Assembly (NCBI RefSeq): GCF_021083305.1 | Contig: NZ_JAJFAY010000001.1 | Span: forward strand, 1,426,001 to 1,490,000 | DNA length: 64,000 nt | Source: Haladaptatus sp. DYF46 | GTDB taxonomy: Archaea > Halobacteriota > Halobacteria > Halobacteriales > Haladaptataceae | Direction: 5' to 3' | Shown: one piece after another, positions 8,770 to 18,198 of the stretch | How the letters are laid out: every line of letters starts with the position of its first letter | How positions within the stretch are numbered: position 1 is the first letter of the stretch | Translations under genes and position numbers: made by a program | Notes under the pieces: model-generated | What the model was told of the DNA's origin: nothing | The model's input: only the letters and a program-made list of their open reading frames with translations | The model's database searches: none

Positions 8770-9044
8770 GAGACGTTCGGTCCCTTGAAGTAGCCGTCTT
8801 CGGTCTCCGGTGCGTTTTCCAGCGCGTCGGCTTGGTCGAGGCTGGTCCGTACCTCGTCCTCGCGCATGACGTTCACGAGGTCGGCTTCACGCTCGACCTC
8901 GGGCACCTCGTCTAACGTCTCGAAGTAGCCGAGGATATCGGCGAACTGTTCGGCGAATCGCTCGGCCTCCTCGTCGGACACCCCGACGCGGGCCAACCGT
9001 GCGACGTACCGAACCTCGTCCGGTCCGGGAGGCGTATCGCTCAT
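8766..9044 (-). CDS. gatC: Glu-tRNA(Gln)/Asp-tRNA(Asn) amidotransferase subunit C
   Basis: This 92-residue helper subunit of GatCAB keeps GatA folded. Conserved features are the N-terminal VRYVARLARVGVSDEEA helix, FAEQFADILGYFETLDEV, and the C-terminal DGYFKGPNV. The ATG at 9044 starts the protein at MSDTPPGPDEV; an in-frame upstream ATG at 9134 would add 30 residues not seen in the family. It is the first gene of gatC-gatA. Confidence 0.92.
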   Translation of the reverse strand: MSDTPPGPDEVRYVARLARVGVSDEEAERFAEQFADILGYFETLDEVPEVEREADLVNVMREDEVRTSLDQADALENAPETEDGYFKGPNVS

Positions 9045-9236
9045 GTGTTGACGAACCCTCGGACGAGCGGTAAGGGTTTCGATACTCACCGCCGAATCAC
9101 CCATAAAGACGGCGAATCTACGAGTAGTGTGCAAAAATCGAATACTGCATTATTATCGATCTTTCGACGATGAATACGCCGTTTTTGGAGCCGAGAAAAT
9201 TCCCGATTTGCCCACTGGAGTTAAGTAGCTATGGGT

Positions 9237-9246
9237 ACTATAAGAT
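9237..9246 (+). promoter_or_regulatory. TATA box upstream of tfb
   Basis: ACTATAAGAT is a good archaeal TATA element. It predicts a start site near 9265-9272, leaving a 5' leader of about 50 nt before the tfb ATG at 9322. That would make this one of the few non-leaderless transcripts here. Position is inferred. Confidence 0.4.
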
Positions 9247-9321
9247 ATGTCTATCGATTACTTCCACTCTCCGACTCTCGTAGTACACCATCGACCCTCT
9301 GTCTTCTCCTGACAGTACGCC

Positions 9322-10296
9322 ATGACTGATACACGTACCCGACCGACCGAAGAAACGGAAACCACCGGTGAGCGATCCGAAACGCGAGCCGACGAGCAAC
9401 AGCAGTGCCCCGAGTGTGGCGGCCCGCTCGTCACCGACGAGGAGCGCGGTGAGCGGGTGTGTGACGACTGCGGCCTCGTCGTCGAGGAAGACGCCGTGGA
9501 CCGCGGACCGGAATGGCGCGCCTTCGACGCGAGCGAACGCGAACAGAAATCCCGCGTCGGTGCGCCGACGACGAACATGATGCACGACAAGGGGCTGTCG
9601 ACCAACATCGACTGGCGCGACAGGGACGCCTACGGCAACTCGCTCGGTTCCCGCCAGCGCGAGAAGATGCAGCGCCTGCGCAAGTGGAACGAGCGCTTCC
9701 GCACCCGTGACAGCAAGGAGCGCAACCTCAAGCAGGCGTTGGGCGAAATCGACCGCATGGCGAGTTCGCTCGGCCTGCCGGACACCGTTCGGGAGACGGC
9801 GAGCGTCATCTATCGCCGCGCGCTCGACGAGGACCTGCTACCGGGGCGCTCCATCGAGGGCGTCGCGACCGGCGCGCTGTACGCCGCGGCGCGACAGGCC
9901 CGGACGCCGCGTAGCTTGGACGAGTTGACGGCCGTGTCGCGCGTCGAGAAGGACGAAATCGCACGCACCTACCGCTACATTGCCCGCGAACTCGGCCTCG
10001 AAATCGAACCCGCCGACCCGAAGAGCTACGTCCCGCGCTTCGCCTCCGAACTCGACCTCTCGGACGAAACCGAACGCCGTGCCCGCTCGTTGCTCGACAC
10101 GGCGACCGAGAAGGGCCTTCACAGCGGCAAATCGCCCGTCGGACTCGCCGCGGCCGCCGTCTACGCCGCCGCGCTCCTGACCAACGAGAAGGTGACACAG
10201 AGCGAGGTCAGCGACGTGGCGAACATCAGCGAGGTCACGATTCGCAACCGATACCACGAACTCCTCGACGCCGAGGAGGGCACCATCGCGCCGTAA
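9322..10296 (+). CDS. tfb: transcription initiation factor TFB
   Basis: TFB recruits RNA polymerase to TBP-bound promoters. The 324 residues contain the N-terminal zinc ribbon with Cys29, Cys32, Cys47 and Cys50 (CPECGG and CDDCG), the B-finger/reader region (about 60-110), and two cyclin-fold repeats (about 115-210 and 215-310), ending with the helix-turn-helix SEVSDVANISEVTIRNRYHEL that contacts the BRE. Haloarchaea usually carry several tfb paralogues; which one this is cannot be told from the window. Confidence 0.96.
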   Translation: MTDTRTRPTEETETTGERSETRADEQQQCPECGGPLVTDEERGERVCDDCGLVVEEDAVDRGPEWRAFDASEREQKSRVGAPTTNMMHDKGLSTNIDWRDRDAYGNSLGSRQREKMQRLRKWNERFRTRDSKERNLKQALGEIDRMASSLGLPDTVRETASVIYRRALDEDLLPGRSIEGVATGALYAAARQARTPRSLDELTAVSRVEKDEIARTYRYIARELGLEIEPADPKSYVPRFASELDLSDETERRARSLLDTATEKGLHSGKSPVGLAAAAVYAAALLTNEKVTQSEVSDVANISEVTIRNRYHELLDAEEGTIAP

Positions 10297-10333
10297 AACC
10301 GCACGAACATCGAATTATTCCTTTTGTATTCCG

Positions 10334-10606
10334 CTAGCGGTCGTTCCATCGCCGCGACAGCGACGGACCGTAGGCGAAGAAGACGATTCCGGTCCAGAGA
10401 ACGGCGAAGACGAGCGCGCCGCTCATCGTCGTCGTGGCGTACTGGAGAAACGTCAGGTCGGTCGTCAGCGGGTCGTACGTGTCGAGGATGACGTAGAACG
10501 CGAAGAGGGTCGGCAGGTTCGCCAGCAGAATCGTGGCCGCGACGGCCAACAGGTCGCCGGTCGTGGCCTTCGCTTTCGACGTTCGTGAACGGGTTCCGGT
10601 CGCCAT
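10334..10606 (-). CDS. small membrane protein with two spans, 90 aa
   Basis: From the ATG at 10606 the protein is a basic N-terminus (GTRSRTSKAK), a first hydrophobic span (LLAVAATILLANLPTLFAFY) and a second (SGALVFAVLWTGIVFFAYG), ending RRWNDR. An upstream in-frame ATG at 10726 adds 40 hydrophilic residues and is possible. The family is not recognised. It is convergent with tfb and followed on the same strand by nothing. Confidence 0.65.
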   Translation of the reverse strand: MATGTRSRTSKAKATTGDLLAVAATILLANLPTLFAFYVILDTYDPLTTDLTFLQYATTTMSGALVFAVLWTGIVFFAYGPSLSRRWNDR

Positions 10607-10769
10607 ACCGGAGGGAAGTTCACCGACCGGAAAAACGGTTTCCGTCTCGTGCCAGGCCGCCCATCTCACCTCACTCGTATCCGCCGTTCGTCCGTCGCCC
10701 CGTTTCTCGCCCGTTGCTTCCGTCATTCGTCAGTTCACGTCTCTCGTCCGTTTTTCGTCTGCCGTCAGT

Positions 10770-11033
10770 TCACGTCACGTTGTTGCTGTCGAAGCGCGAC
10801 GCGTAGGAGACGAGGGCGAACAACAGGACGAGAACTGTCGTCGTGAGCGCCATTCCGAACAGGGCCATGGAGACGGGACTCATGTCGAACAGCGAGACGC
10901 CGAGCAGCGAGAGCGTCTTTCCGCGGTTCTGGCCCGTCGCGCCGACGGTGAGTCCGATGCCTCCGGCGGCGATGACGATGGTTATCGCGGTGGCGAGGAA
11001 GACGGGGCGGCTTGAGATAACGCGGTCGCTCAT
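10770..11033 (-). CDS. small membrane protein with two spans, 87 aa
   Basis: Two hydrophobic segments (about residues 11-30 and 56-78) separated by a polar loop (GATGQNRGKTLS). Short conserved haloarchaeal membrane proteins of this kind are common but uncharacterised; I assign no function. It lies downstream of the thermosome gene on the same strand, about 110 bp away, and upstream of the other small membrane gene at 10334-10606. Confidence 0.7.
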   Translation of the reverse strand: MSDRVISSRPVFLATAITIVIAAGGIGLTVGATGQNRGKTLSLLGVSLFDMSPVSMALFGMALTTTVLVLLFALVSYASRFDSNNVT

Positions 11034-11146
11034 CGCCGGGAATTGTCACCCGGCGGGGTTAGGGTTTGCTACTTCCGCTCGGGACGAGTCGAAAAGGGTC
11101 GAGGCGGACGACGGTAAAAGGAATCGAAAATCGGGAGCGAACGCGC

Positions 11147-12739
11147 TTACTCGGCGGCGATGACGTCGTCGATGCGGACGATCATCGTCGCGGACTCGGT
11201 GGCGCTCTCGACGGCCTCGCGCTTGACGGCGGCGGGGTCGATGACGCCCTCCTCGACGGGGTTCGCGATTTTCCCGGTCTCGCCGGAGGAGATGACGCCC
11301 GCGCTTCCCTCCTCGTCGTCGTTCGCGGCGCGGAGGTCCACGAGCGCGTCGATGGGGTCCATGCCGGTGTTCTCCGCGAGGGTTCGCGGGAGGACTTCGA
11401 CGGCGTCGGCGAACGCCTCGACGGCGAGTTGCTGGCGGCCTTCGATACCCGCGGCCTCGTCGCGGACGCGGCCCGCGATGCTGGTCTCTATCGCGCCAGC
11501 GCCGGGGACGACGCTCTCGGTTTCGACGGCGGAGGTGACGACGTCGAGCGCGTCCTCGATGGCGCGCTCCAGTTCGTCGACCACGTGGTCCGTTCCGCCG
11601 CGGACGAAGACGGTGACGGACTGTGCGTCGGCGGCACCCTCGATGAACACGAGGTCCTCGCCGCCGTACTTCTCGACGCGGATGGAGTCGGCGTGGCCGA
11701 GTTCGTCGTCGTCGACGTCGTCCGGCTTGCCCGTGCGTTTGCCGCCCGTGGACTTGGCGATGGCGCTCGTCACGTCGTCGTCGACGTCGTCGAAGGCGAG
11801 GATGCCGTGTTCGGCGAGGTACGCCGCGGTGCGGTCTTCGATGGAGGAGTGGGAAAAGACGACGTCGACGCCGGCGTCCGCGATGGTGTCGGCGAGTTCG
11901 CGGAGTTGGTTCTCCTCCGCGTCCATCGCGGCGGTGAGTTGGTCGACGTTGTCGACGGAGTACTCGGCGTCGATTTCGGTTTCTCGGACGCCGAAGGAGC
12001 CGTCGGTGGCGAGGATGGTCGCGTCCTCGACGGAGCGCGGCATGTTCTTGTGTGCGGGTTCGGCGTCGGTGACGATGCCCTCGATGAGTTCCGTTGCGCT
12101 GGAACTCGACCCGGTCTGGGTGAGGACGCGAATCTCGTCGCGGCCGATTCCCTCGTCGCTTTCGACGCCGCGAACCGCGTTGACGACGACTTCGGCGAGG
12201 CGCTCGGTCGTGATGTCGCCGGTCCCCTTGCCGGTCATGCTGGACTCCGCGACCTGTTTCAGCAGGTCGTCGTCGATGTCGACGTCGAGCGAGAGGTCGT
12301 CGACGGCTTCGACGGCGATGTCACGGGCGCGGGCGTAGCCTTCCACGATGGTGGTCGCGTGAACGTCCTGGTCGAGGAGGTTCTCGGCCTTCGCGAGGAG
12401 TTCCCCGGAGAGCACGGCGGCCGTGGTGGTGCCGTCGCCGACTTCGTCCTCCTGGGTCTGGGAGACTTCGACGATCATCTGCGCGGCGGGGTGCTCGATG
12501 TCCATCGAGTCGAGGATCGTGACCCCGTCGTTCGTGATGACCACGTCGCCGTCGTCCGAGACGAGCATCTTGTCCATTCCGCGCGGCCCGAGTGTGGTCC
12601 GTACCGCCTCGCTGACCGCTTTACCGGCGGAGATGTTGGAGGACTGCGCGTCGCGACCCTGCGTTCGCTCCGTCCCCTCGCTGAGGATGAACATCGGTCG
12701 GCCGCCCATGCGTCGCTGTCCAAAGCCTGATTCTGACAT
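11147..12739 (-). CDS. thermosome (group II chaperonin) subunit
   Basis: This ATP-driven chaperonin subunit folds cytosolic proteins in a double-ring complex. In the 530 residues, the N-terminal nucleotide site shows [12 protein letters not shown] (about residues 47-58), [10 protein letters not shown] and the GDGTTTAAV loop (about 98-106); the second half of the equatorial domain has [18 protein letters not shown] and VPGAGAIE. The protein ends at [12 protein letters not shown], without the Gly/Met-rich tail of haloarchaeal Cct1/Cct2, so by length and tail it resembles the Cct3 type. Start at 12739 ([11 protein letters not shown]) is supported by the TATA box just upstream; the open frame extends much further but is not coding. 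Confidence 0.95.
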   Translation of the reverse strand: MSESGFGQRRMGGRPMFILSEGTERTQGRDAQSSNISAGKAVSEAVRTTLGPRGMDKMLVSDDGDVVITNDGVTILDSMDIEHPAAQMIVEVSQTQEDEVGDGTTTAAVLSGELLAKAENLLDQDVHATTIVEGYARARDIAVEAVDDLSLDVDIDDDLLKQVAESSMTGKGTGDITTERLAEVVVNAVRGVESDEGIGRDEIRVLTQTGSSSSATELIEGIVTDAEPAHKNMPRSVEDATILATDGSFGVRETEIDAEYSVDNVDQLTAAMDAEENQLRELADTIADAGVDVVFSHSSIEDRTAAYLAEHGILAFDDVDDDVTSAIAKSTGGKRTGKPDDVDDDELGHADSIRVEKYGGEDLVFIEGAADAQSVTVFVRGGTDHVVDELERAIEDALDVVTSAVETESVVPGAGAIETSIAGRVRDEAAGIEGRQQLAVEAFADAVEVLPRTLAENTGMDPIDALVDLRAANDDEEGSAGVISSGETGKIANPVEEGVIDPAAVKREAVESATESATMIVRIDDVIAAE

Positions 12740-12763
12740 ACGTATAACGAATGATTGATGTTC

Positions 12764-12771
12764 TATATAAA
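12764..12771 (-). promoter_or_regulatory. TATA box of the thermosome gene
   Basis: On the minus strand TTTATATA lies about 25-32 nt before the ATG at 12739, predicting a start site at or next to the ATG (leaderless). The same AT-rich gap separates it from the divergent amidohydrolase gene at 12857. Confidence 0.55.
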
Positions 12772-12856
12772 CGTTTCTACACAGTTCGCTGGACGGGACG
12801 CCGATACGACCATCGACCGATAGATACATGCCCGACTGTAATCGAGAAAATTTCAG

Positions 12857-13681
12857 ATGTTGGAACTGGAGCATCGGTTTCGAGTGGTGGACGTCCACGC
12901 GCGCCTTCCCGTCGAGGAGTCCGTGACGGCGCGTGGACGGGCCATCTCGCCCGACAAACTGGAGCGCGAACTCCACCAAGCGGGCGTCGTCAGCGCGGTC
13001 GTGTTTCCCGGCCCGCAGGAGGGAAGCAGCTATCTCCGGGCGAACAACGCCGTCGCCCGGCGAAGCGTGGAGCGCCCGTTTTTCGCCTTCGCTCGAATCA
13101 ACGGCCCGCGTGACCCCGACGGAAGCGCCACGGCGCGACTCAGGAATTTCAGGTCGCGTCGGAAGGAGTGGCACACGTCCTCGGACGACATCGAGCAGTA
13201 CGCCTACGACGACCGGTTCCACGGATTCAAACTCGACCCGACGTGCGACGGACTGCCCGAAGACGACGTCCTCTCCCGATTGGAGGCGGTGAACCTCCCC
13301 GTTCTCGTTCACGCCGGGGAAGGGTTCACCCCCCGAGCGGCCGCCGACATCCTCCTCGACCGTTCGTTTCCCGTCGTCCTCTCGCACTTCGGCGGATTTC
13401 CGCTGAACCGCGACCTGATGGCGTCCGCCATCGACCTGCTGGATTCGTACGACGACTGCTACCTCGACACCAGTTTCGTCCGCTATCGGGAGCAGATGGA
13501 GCGGGCGATAATGGAACACCCCGATCGCGTGCTGTTCGGAAGCGGTGCCCCGAACGCCCACCCGAACGTCGCCGTGATGGAAATCCTCACCCTTGACGTT
13601 CCCGAGGACGCCATGCGAAAAGTGTTCACCAACAACCCGTCCCGCGTCGTCGAAGCCCTCGCGCCCGACCACGAGGAGTAG
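12857..13681 (+). CDS. amidohydrolase-family (metal-dependent TIM barrel) protein
   Basis: The 274-residue protein has the amidohydrolase_2 pattern: DVHA near the start (about residues 12-15), HGFKLDP (about 116-122), PVLVHAGEG (about 147-155), VVLSHFGG (about 173-180) and LFGSGAP (about 219-225), where Asp is replaced by Gly-Ala in the usual GSD motif. The first motif reads DVHA rather than DxHxH, so the metal site may be altered. Related enzymes decarboxylate or hydrolyse small organic acids; the substrate is unknown. Confidence 0.8.
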   Translation: MLELEHRFRVVDVHARLPVEESVTARGRAISPDKLERELHQAGVVSAVVFPGPQEGSSYLRANNAVARRSVERPFFAFARINGPRDPDGSATARLRNFRSRRKEWHTSSDDIEQYAYDDRFHGFKLDPTCDGLPEDDVLSRLEAVNLPVLVHAGEGFTPRAAADILLDRSFPVVLSHFGGFPLNRDLMASAIDLLDSYDDCYLDTSFVRYREQMERAIMEHPDRVLFGSGAPNAHPNVAVMEILTLDVPEDAMRKVFTNNPSRVVEALAPDHEE

Positions 13682-13687
13682 CGGCGG

Positions 13688-14611
13688 TCACTCGATTTCG
13701 GTCTCCACATCGCGCCAGTCGTACCGTTCGACGGCGCGGTCGGCGCGCGAGGAGAGTCCGGCGGGGTTGCGCGCTTCGCTTCGGTCACGAAGTCGCCCGA
13801 TGAGGCCGTCCCTGGTCCCCCCGGCGATTCCCTTGAGTACCTGTTTGCCACACCCCGCCCAGAGGGACGGTTTCGCGTCGCCCGAAGCCACCTCTCCGCC
13901 CGCGGTTCGCGCGTCGCGGACGGCGTCGTGGAAGGTCCGCCTGAACACGGTCAGTCGCGGGCCGTAGTTTTTCACCATGCGATAGGAGAGCGACCGGTAT
14001 TTGGCACACCAGTCGCGTTCGACGCCCTTCTCGTCGGTGTCGTCACGACGGACAGACACGTCGGACGACCACGCTATCGGTCGCTCCTGTCCCGCGAGAC
14101 GATGAGCGCAGTCGCGTGCGCCGCCGGTTTCCAAGTTCTCGTCGAAGCCGTCGACCGCTTCGATACCGTGACGCGTGAATGCGACGTTCACGCCGGAAAA
14201 GTAAGTTACGTCGCGTCCGGCGATGGTTCGCGTTTCGACCGTCTCGGTCGTCATCCCGGCACGGACCATTCGGTGGACCGGTCCCGTCACCGTGTCCGCG
14301 CCGTCCGCGATGGCGTCGCGGATACCGTCGAACCACGACGCTTCGACGGACACCTCCTCCCCGATGAACGCGATGACCTCGCCGCTGGCCTCGGCGAGTC
14401 CCGCGTTCCGCGCGACGTTCAAATTGCGATCGGAGATTTCGACGAGGGCGCTCACGTCGGGGCGCTCACAGACCATGCCGGAGGTGCCGTCCGTGGAGGG
14501 ACCGTTGACCACGATGACCTCGGCATCGGGCGCGTGTCGCGTAACCGCGTCGAGGGCGTCGCTCAATGGCTCCCGACCGTTGAGCGTTGGGACCACCACG
14601 GACAAGTCCAT
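13688..14611 (-). CDS. glycosyltransferase family 2
   Basis: A GT-A fold enzyme with the family 2 opening MDLSVVVPTLNG, the nucleotide-binding VIVVNGPSTDGT (about residues 33-44), NVARNAGLAEASGEVIAFIGEEV (in two parts, about 65-88) and a later FDENLETGGARDCAH (about 162-176) for the catalytic region. It lacks membrane spans. It probably adds a sugar to a lipid carrier or protein glycan. It is convergent with the amidohydrolase (6-bp gap) and follows the methyltransferase gene on the same strand with a 54-bp gap. Confidence 0.85.
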   Translation of the reverse strand: MDLSVVVPTLNGREPLSDALDAVTRHAPDAEVIVVNGPSTDGTSGMVCERPDVSALVEISDRNLNVARNAGLAEASGEVIAFIGEEVSVEASWFDGIRDAIADGADTVTGPVHRMVRAGMTTETVETRTIAGRDVTYFSGVNVAFTRHGIEAVDGFDENLETGGARDCAHRLAGQERPIAWSSDVSVRRDDTDEKGVERDWCAKYRSLSYRMVKNYGPRLTVFRRTFHDAVRDARTAGGEVASGDAKPSLWAGCGKQVLKGIAGGTRDGLIGRLRDRSEARNPAGLSSRADRAVERYDWRDVETEIE

Positions 14612-14665
14612 ATCCGCTTTTCAGATACCGAGTACGTAAAAGCAATTCGGCACGCGGTCGTCACA

Positions 14666-15373
14666 TCACTCGACGCTCGTGTTCCAGTAGGAGACCGACG
14701 CGAGTTTGTCGCCGAACATCGAATCGCCGATGGTGGTGTCCATATTCCGGATGCGAGACGCTATCGCGTCCGGAATCTTCCGATAGAATCCGTAGGGAAG
14801 AACCCAGTCGTGGTCCGAATCGACCAGCGAAAGACCGGTTTCCCCGAGGAGTTTCTGTACGTCCTCCAACGAGTACAGTCGCGACCCCATCGGCAACAGC
14901 CAGTTGTAGAGGCTTCGCGTGCTCGGTCCCGCGAACGTGTCGAAGAAGACTTGATTCTTCGACACGCGACACATCTCGCTCAAGAACGAGGCCGGCGTGT
15001 TGGCGAGATGGAAAAAGCGCATGGCGAACACGGTGTCGAAGTGGTCGTCGGGGAACGGGAGACGCGCGGCGTCGCCGCGCATGAACTCCAAGTGGTCCGC
15101 GACACCGGCGTTTCGCGCCTTGTGGCGACCCTGTTGGAGCATCGCGGCCGAAATGTCGAGGCCGACGATGTCCGCACCCCGCTCGGCGAGCATGACGGTA
15201 AACCGGCCGGTACCACACGCTATTTCGAGAACGCGTTTGCCGTCGACCGGTCCGATAGCGTCGAGGACGGCTTGCTTCTCGCGGCGGTCGATGAGCCTAC
15301 CGCCACGGGAGAATCGCTTCTCTTCGTATTCCTCGGCCACCTCCGTAGCCTGATACCACTCCTGTCCCTTCAC
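14666..15373 (-). CDS. class I SAM-dependent methyltransferase
   Basis: A GTG start at 15373 gives 235 residues. Motif I VLEIACGTGRFT (about 48-59), acidic VGLDIS (about 69-74), and motif IV/V region RLPFPDDHFDTVFAM (about 102-116) define the Rossmann methyltransferase fold. The C-terminal third (LYSLEDVQKLLGETGLS) matches methyltransferase_11-type proteins. The substrate is unknown; the neighbouring glycosyltransferase suggests glycan or lipid modification. A TATA-like GTTTTATCC (plus about 15402-15410) lies upstream on the minus strand. Confidence 0.85.
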   Translation of the reverse strand: MKGQEWYQATEVAEEYEEKRFSRGGRLIDRREKQAVLDAIGPVDGKRVLEIACGTGRFTVMLAERGADIVGLDISAAMLQQGRHKARNAGVADHLEFMRGDAARLPFPDDHFDTVFAMRFFHLANTPASFLSEMCRVSKNQVFFDTFAGPSTRSLYNWLLPMGSRLYSLEDVQKLLGETGLSLVDSDHDWVLPYGFYRKIPDAIASRIRNMDTTIGDSMFGDKLASVSYWNTSVE

Positions 15374-15483
15374 ACTTTCTTCGTCCGAACAACCTCACCC
15401 GAGGGATAAAACGGTACTGGATGTGGATAGGGACGGGGCGAACGCCTTTGCGCGTTCGTGCCGTATCCTGCACGGGATTTCGA

Positions 15484-15642
15484 ATGCCGATTTGTAACCA
15501 CTGTGAAGGCGAGTTCACCGCGGACGACCTCGTTCGTCACGAATACGAGCGCATCATCGTCGTCCACTGCCCCGACTGTGGCTATGTTTTCGGCCAGTAC
15601 AACCGCCACAGCGGACCGCCGAAAACCGACCGTAGGCGGTAG
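15484..15642 (+). CDS. small zinc-ribbon protein, 52 aa
   Basis: The product starts MPICNHCEGEF and has a second CPDCG pair at about residues 30-34, giving four Cys for one zinc. Small CPxCG-type zinc proteins are abundant in haloarchaea and several affect growth and biofilm traits, but this one is not identified. The ATG at 15484 is preferred because the upstream extension to 15421 lacks conserved features. Confidence 0.75.
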   Translation: MPICNHCEGEFTADDLVRHEYERIIVVHCPDCGYVFGQYNRHSGPPKTDRRR

Positions 15643-15653
15643 TCACGTCGACG

Positions 15654-16050
15654 TTAGCCGCCCGTCACCACGCGGTCGGGGCGGATGCGAACGACGACGC
15701 GTGGACCGCCTTCATTGCCGAGGTTCGGGTACTCCTCCCGGTCCATGTACCGCTCGGTGAGTTCGTTGATGTGGTCCACCGCGCCCTCCTCGGTCACTTC
15801 CTCGACTTCGCCGCGAATCGAAACGAACCGATACGGGTCGTCGGGGTCGAGGATGGAGAGACCGACCTTCGGGTTCCGCCGGACGTTGCTCCTTCTGGCG
15901 GCCTTTCGCCGTATTGATGAGAAGATGGGTGCCGTCGTAACCGACCCACACAGGCGTCACCTGGGGCGTCCCGTCGGGCATGACCGTGGCGAAGTTGGCG
16001 AACGCCTTCCGTTCGAACAGGTCCCTGTACTCCTCGGATATCGGTTCCAT
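15654..16050 (-). pseudogene. pyridoxamine 5'-phosphate oxidase-family (PPOX-type) protein, frameshifted
   Basis: From the ATG at 16050, residues 1-54 read as an F420/FMN split-barrel enzyme (FATVMPDGTPQVTPVW, LINTAKGRQKE). At about 15888 the frame breaks: one unpaired base lies between codons. After a shift the minus strand continues with the expected second half (NVRRNPKVGLSILDPDDPY, VSIRGEVEEV, PRVVVRIRPDRVV) to a TAA at 15654-15656. Total length would be about 131 residues, normal for the family. Either a 2-base deletion/1-base insertion has inactivated the gene or there is a base-call error. Without correction the frame runs on to 15712 with a non-conserved tail. Confidence 0.8.
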
Positions 16051-16196
16051 GAGCGGTGTACGTCGGGAAGAAGCCTGAACGTTCTCCCCGACCTATCAGG
16101 CCATCTAAGTGTGATATTATGACGTTTAAGGTGTCGATATTGTATGAACACACCTATAGCCAACGTTTACCACCATGCCGTGGTCGCATGGTATAC

Positions 16197-16448
16197 ATGA
16201 GCACGACTGTAGCAGAACCAGCGCGCGATTTCCGTGAACGACTCAGAGAATTACCCCCCAGTGCCAAACTCGTCGCCAAAGTGTTGGAAACCGAAGAACC
16301 GCTGACGCAGGGCCAACTCGCCGAGGAATCCCTTCTCCCGGACCGGACCGTCCGCTACGCGCTGACCCGTCTCGAAGAGCAGGACCTCATCGTCTCGCGT
16401 CACAGTTTCCGCGACGCGCGAAAGCAGGTTTACCTGCTGAACAACTAG
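16197..16448 (+). CDS. small winged-HTH (MarR-like) regulator, 83 aa
   Basis: The 83-residue protein starts MSTTVAEPARDF and carries one winged-helix domain: LPPSAKLVAKVLETEEPLT, the recognition helix LPDRTVRYALTRLEEQDLI (about residues 48-66), and the wing SRHSFRDARKQVYLL. It has no effector domain. Another in-frame ATG at 16188 would add three residues. The upstream region is AT-rich compared with neighbours. Targets are unknown. Confidence 0.82.
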   Translation: MSTTVAEPARDFRERLRELPPSAKLVAKVLETEEPLTQGQLAEESLLPDRTVRYALTRLEEQDLIVSRHSFRDARKQVYLLNN

Positions 16449-16554
16449 CTCCTCACGCTTCCCGGTTTTCTCACCGACGTTTTTCGACGTTCTTCGTTTC
16501 CCGCCCACCAGTGACCACGAACGACTTTTCTCGCTGGGGGGCCACGCCCCGGAC

Positions 16555-17304
16555 GTGAACCCGATTCCCGTCCCCACCGAAACGCTGGCCCCGCACGGGG
16601 AGACGAACGCCTACGTCGTCGATTCCGTCCTCGTCGACCCGGCGGGACGGACGGACGAACTCGACCGAGCGGTCGAGGAGAACGACGTCGAACACGTCGT
16701 CCTCACCCACACCCACCCGGACCACGTCGGCGGCGTCGCTCACTACGCCGACGTCTGCGATGCGACGGTTTGGGCGCGCCGAGGCCGCGAAGAACGCTTC
16801 GAGCGAGCGACGGGGGTCACCCCGAACCGCACGTTCCGCGAGGGAACGACCGTCGGTCCGCTGACCGTCATCGAGACGCCGGGACACGCCCCCGACCACG
16901 TCGCGTTCGCCGCGGACGACGGACTCGTCACGGGCGACCTCGCCGTCGCGGAAGGAAGCGTCGTCGTCGCCGCCGGGGAGGGCGACCTGCGCGCCTATCT
17001 GACCTCGCTTCGCCGACTCTACGCGAAGAATCCCGCCGTCCTCTATCCGGGGCACGGATCCGTCATCGAGAATCCGAGGCGGGTGATTCGGCGACTCATC
17101 GACCACCGACTGCGCCGCGAAGAACGCGTGTTGGACGCGGTTCGCGGCGGTGCGGAAACGCTCTCCTCGGTGACGGACGCCGCCTACGACAAGGACGTCT
17201 CGGACGTCAGGGAGTTCGCCGAGCGGACGGTGGCGGCCCATCTGGAGAAGTCGGCCGTCGAGGGGAACGTGGACTGGGACGGCGAACGCGCCCGTCCGAC
17301 TTGA
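16555..17304 (+). CDS. metallo-beta-lactamase-fold hydrolase
   Basis: A GTG start at 16555 gives 249 residues. The metal-binding THTHPDHVGG motif is at about 49-58, the second His in ETPGHAPDH (about 103-111), the Asp in VTGDLAV (about 122-128), and the third His in YPGHGSVI (about 163-170). The C-terminal helical domain (RRLIDHRLRREERVLDA) resembles the LACTB2/glyoxalase II-like branch. Related enzymes act as thioesterases or RNases; the substrate is unknown. Confidence 0.87.
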   Translation: MNPIPVPTETLAPHGETNAYVVDSVLVDPAGRTDELDRAVEENDVEHVVLTHTHPDHVGGVAHYADVCDATVWARRGREERFERATGVTPNRTFREGTTVGPLTVIETPGHAPDHVAFAADDGLVTGDLAVAEGSVVVAAGEGDLRAYLTSLRRLYAKNPAVLYPGHGSVIENPRRVIRRLIDHRLRREERVLDAVRGGAETLSSVTDAAYDKDVSDVREFAERTVAAHLEKSAVEGNVDWDGERARPT

Positions 17305-17349
17305 ACGAAAGCCCACAACCGTTTTCCCTCCTCGCACGAACCGTCCTCC

Positions 17350-17988
17350 GTGGAATCCCTCGAAGCCGAACTGGAACGCGCGAAATCGCTCGACGTGACC
17401 GACCTCGCGGACGCGATCGAGGACATCGGGTTCGAGTGCACGCGCTGCGGTGCCTGCTGTACGAGCGAGACCGACGACCCGCACACGGCCACCGTCTTCC
17501 CCGACGAGGTGCGCGCGTTGCAGGAGACGACGGAGTACGACTTCCGCGACGTCGCCCGACCCATGCCGTTCGGTCTGGACGAGGACGGCGGCGAAACGTT
17601 CGAGTGGGCGCTCCAGACCGACGACTGCGGCGACTGTCGGTTTTACGAGGAGGGAATCGGGGCGTGTTCGGTCCACCCCGACCGACCGCTCATCTGCCAA
17701 ACGTACCCCTTCAGCGTGGCGCTCGGCGGGACGAGTCAACCCATGGGCGAACCCGTGGACGAGTCGGGGATGGTCCGCGCCCACGAGTGCGAGGGCCTCG
17801 GCCGCGACATCGACAGGGAACACGCCGAGGAACTCGCGGCGGCGCTCAAGAAACGCGCCGTCCGCGAACTCGAAGAGGCCATCGGCGTCCGCGACAACTA
17901 CGAAGCCGCGAACCCCGACTCTGGCGAAATCGTCGTCCACGACTCGGAGGGTGCCAAAAACCCCGACGGAACGGCGTACGAAGGCTGA
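17350..17988 (+). CDS. YkgJ-family cysteine-cluster protein
   Basis: A GTG start at 17350 gives 212 residues. The N-terminal cluster FECTRCGACCTS (about residues 34-45) and later CGDCRFYEEGIGACSVH plus PLICQTYPF (about 97-124) are the conserved Cys pattern of the YkgJ/UPF0153 family, which probably binds zinc or an Fe-S cluster. The function is unknown. The C-terminus is a charged helix (REHAEELAAALKKRAVREL). It lies 45 bp behind the MBL-fold gene and may be co-transcribed. Confidence 0.87.
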   Translation: MESLEAELERAKSLDVTDLADAIEDIGFECTRCGACCTSETDDPHTATVFPDEVRALQETTEYDFRDVARPMPFGLDEDGGETFEWALQTDDCGDCRFYEEGIGACSVHPDRPLICQTYPFSVALGGTSQPMGEPVDESGMVRAHECEGLGRDIDREHAEELAAALKKRAVRELEEAIGVRDNYEAANPDSGEIVVHDSEGAKNPDGTAYEG

Positions 17989-18054
17989 CGAGGGCCGGAA
18001 GGGAGACCATTTTCGACAGCGAGCGGCGGGCGCGAACGAAGTGAGCGCCGCCGC

Positions 18055-18087
18055 GAGCGATAGGCCGGTGAACCAACCACCAGAAAC
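18055..18087 (+). repeat. 33-bp inverted repeat, left copy
   Basis: This block, GAGCGATAGGCCGGTG onward, recurs in inverted orientation at 19126-19158 with one mismatch in 33 positions. The pair encloses about 1.04 kb holding the TRAM gene. Similarity continues more weakly inward on both sides (shared CGGTGACAC and GATCAGC pieces). Confidence 0.85.
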
Positions 18088-18198
18088 GGCAGACGATCAG
18101 TCACCGGAAAACAGCAGACGAATCGGCCGCCAGAAACGGTCGGTGACACGGTCATCGGAGATCAGCTGGTGGCACAACCACCGAAGCCAGCAACCCCA

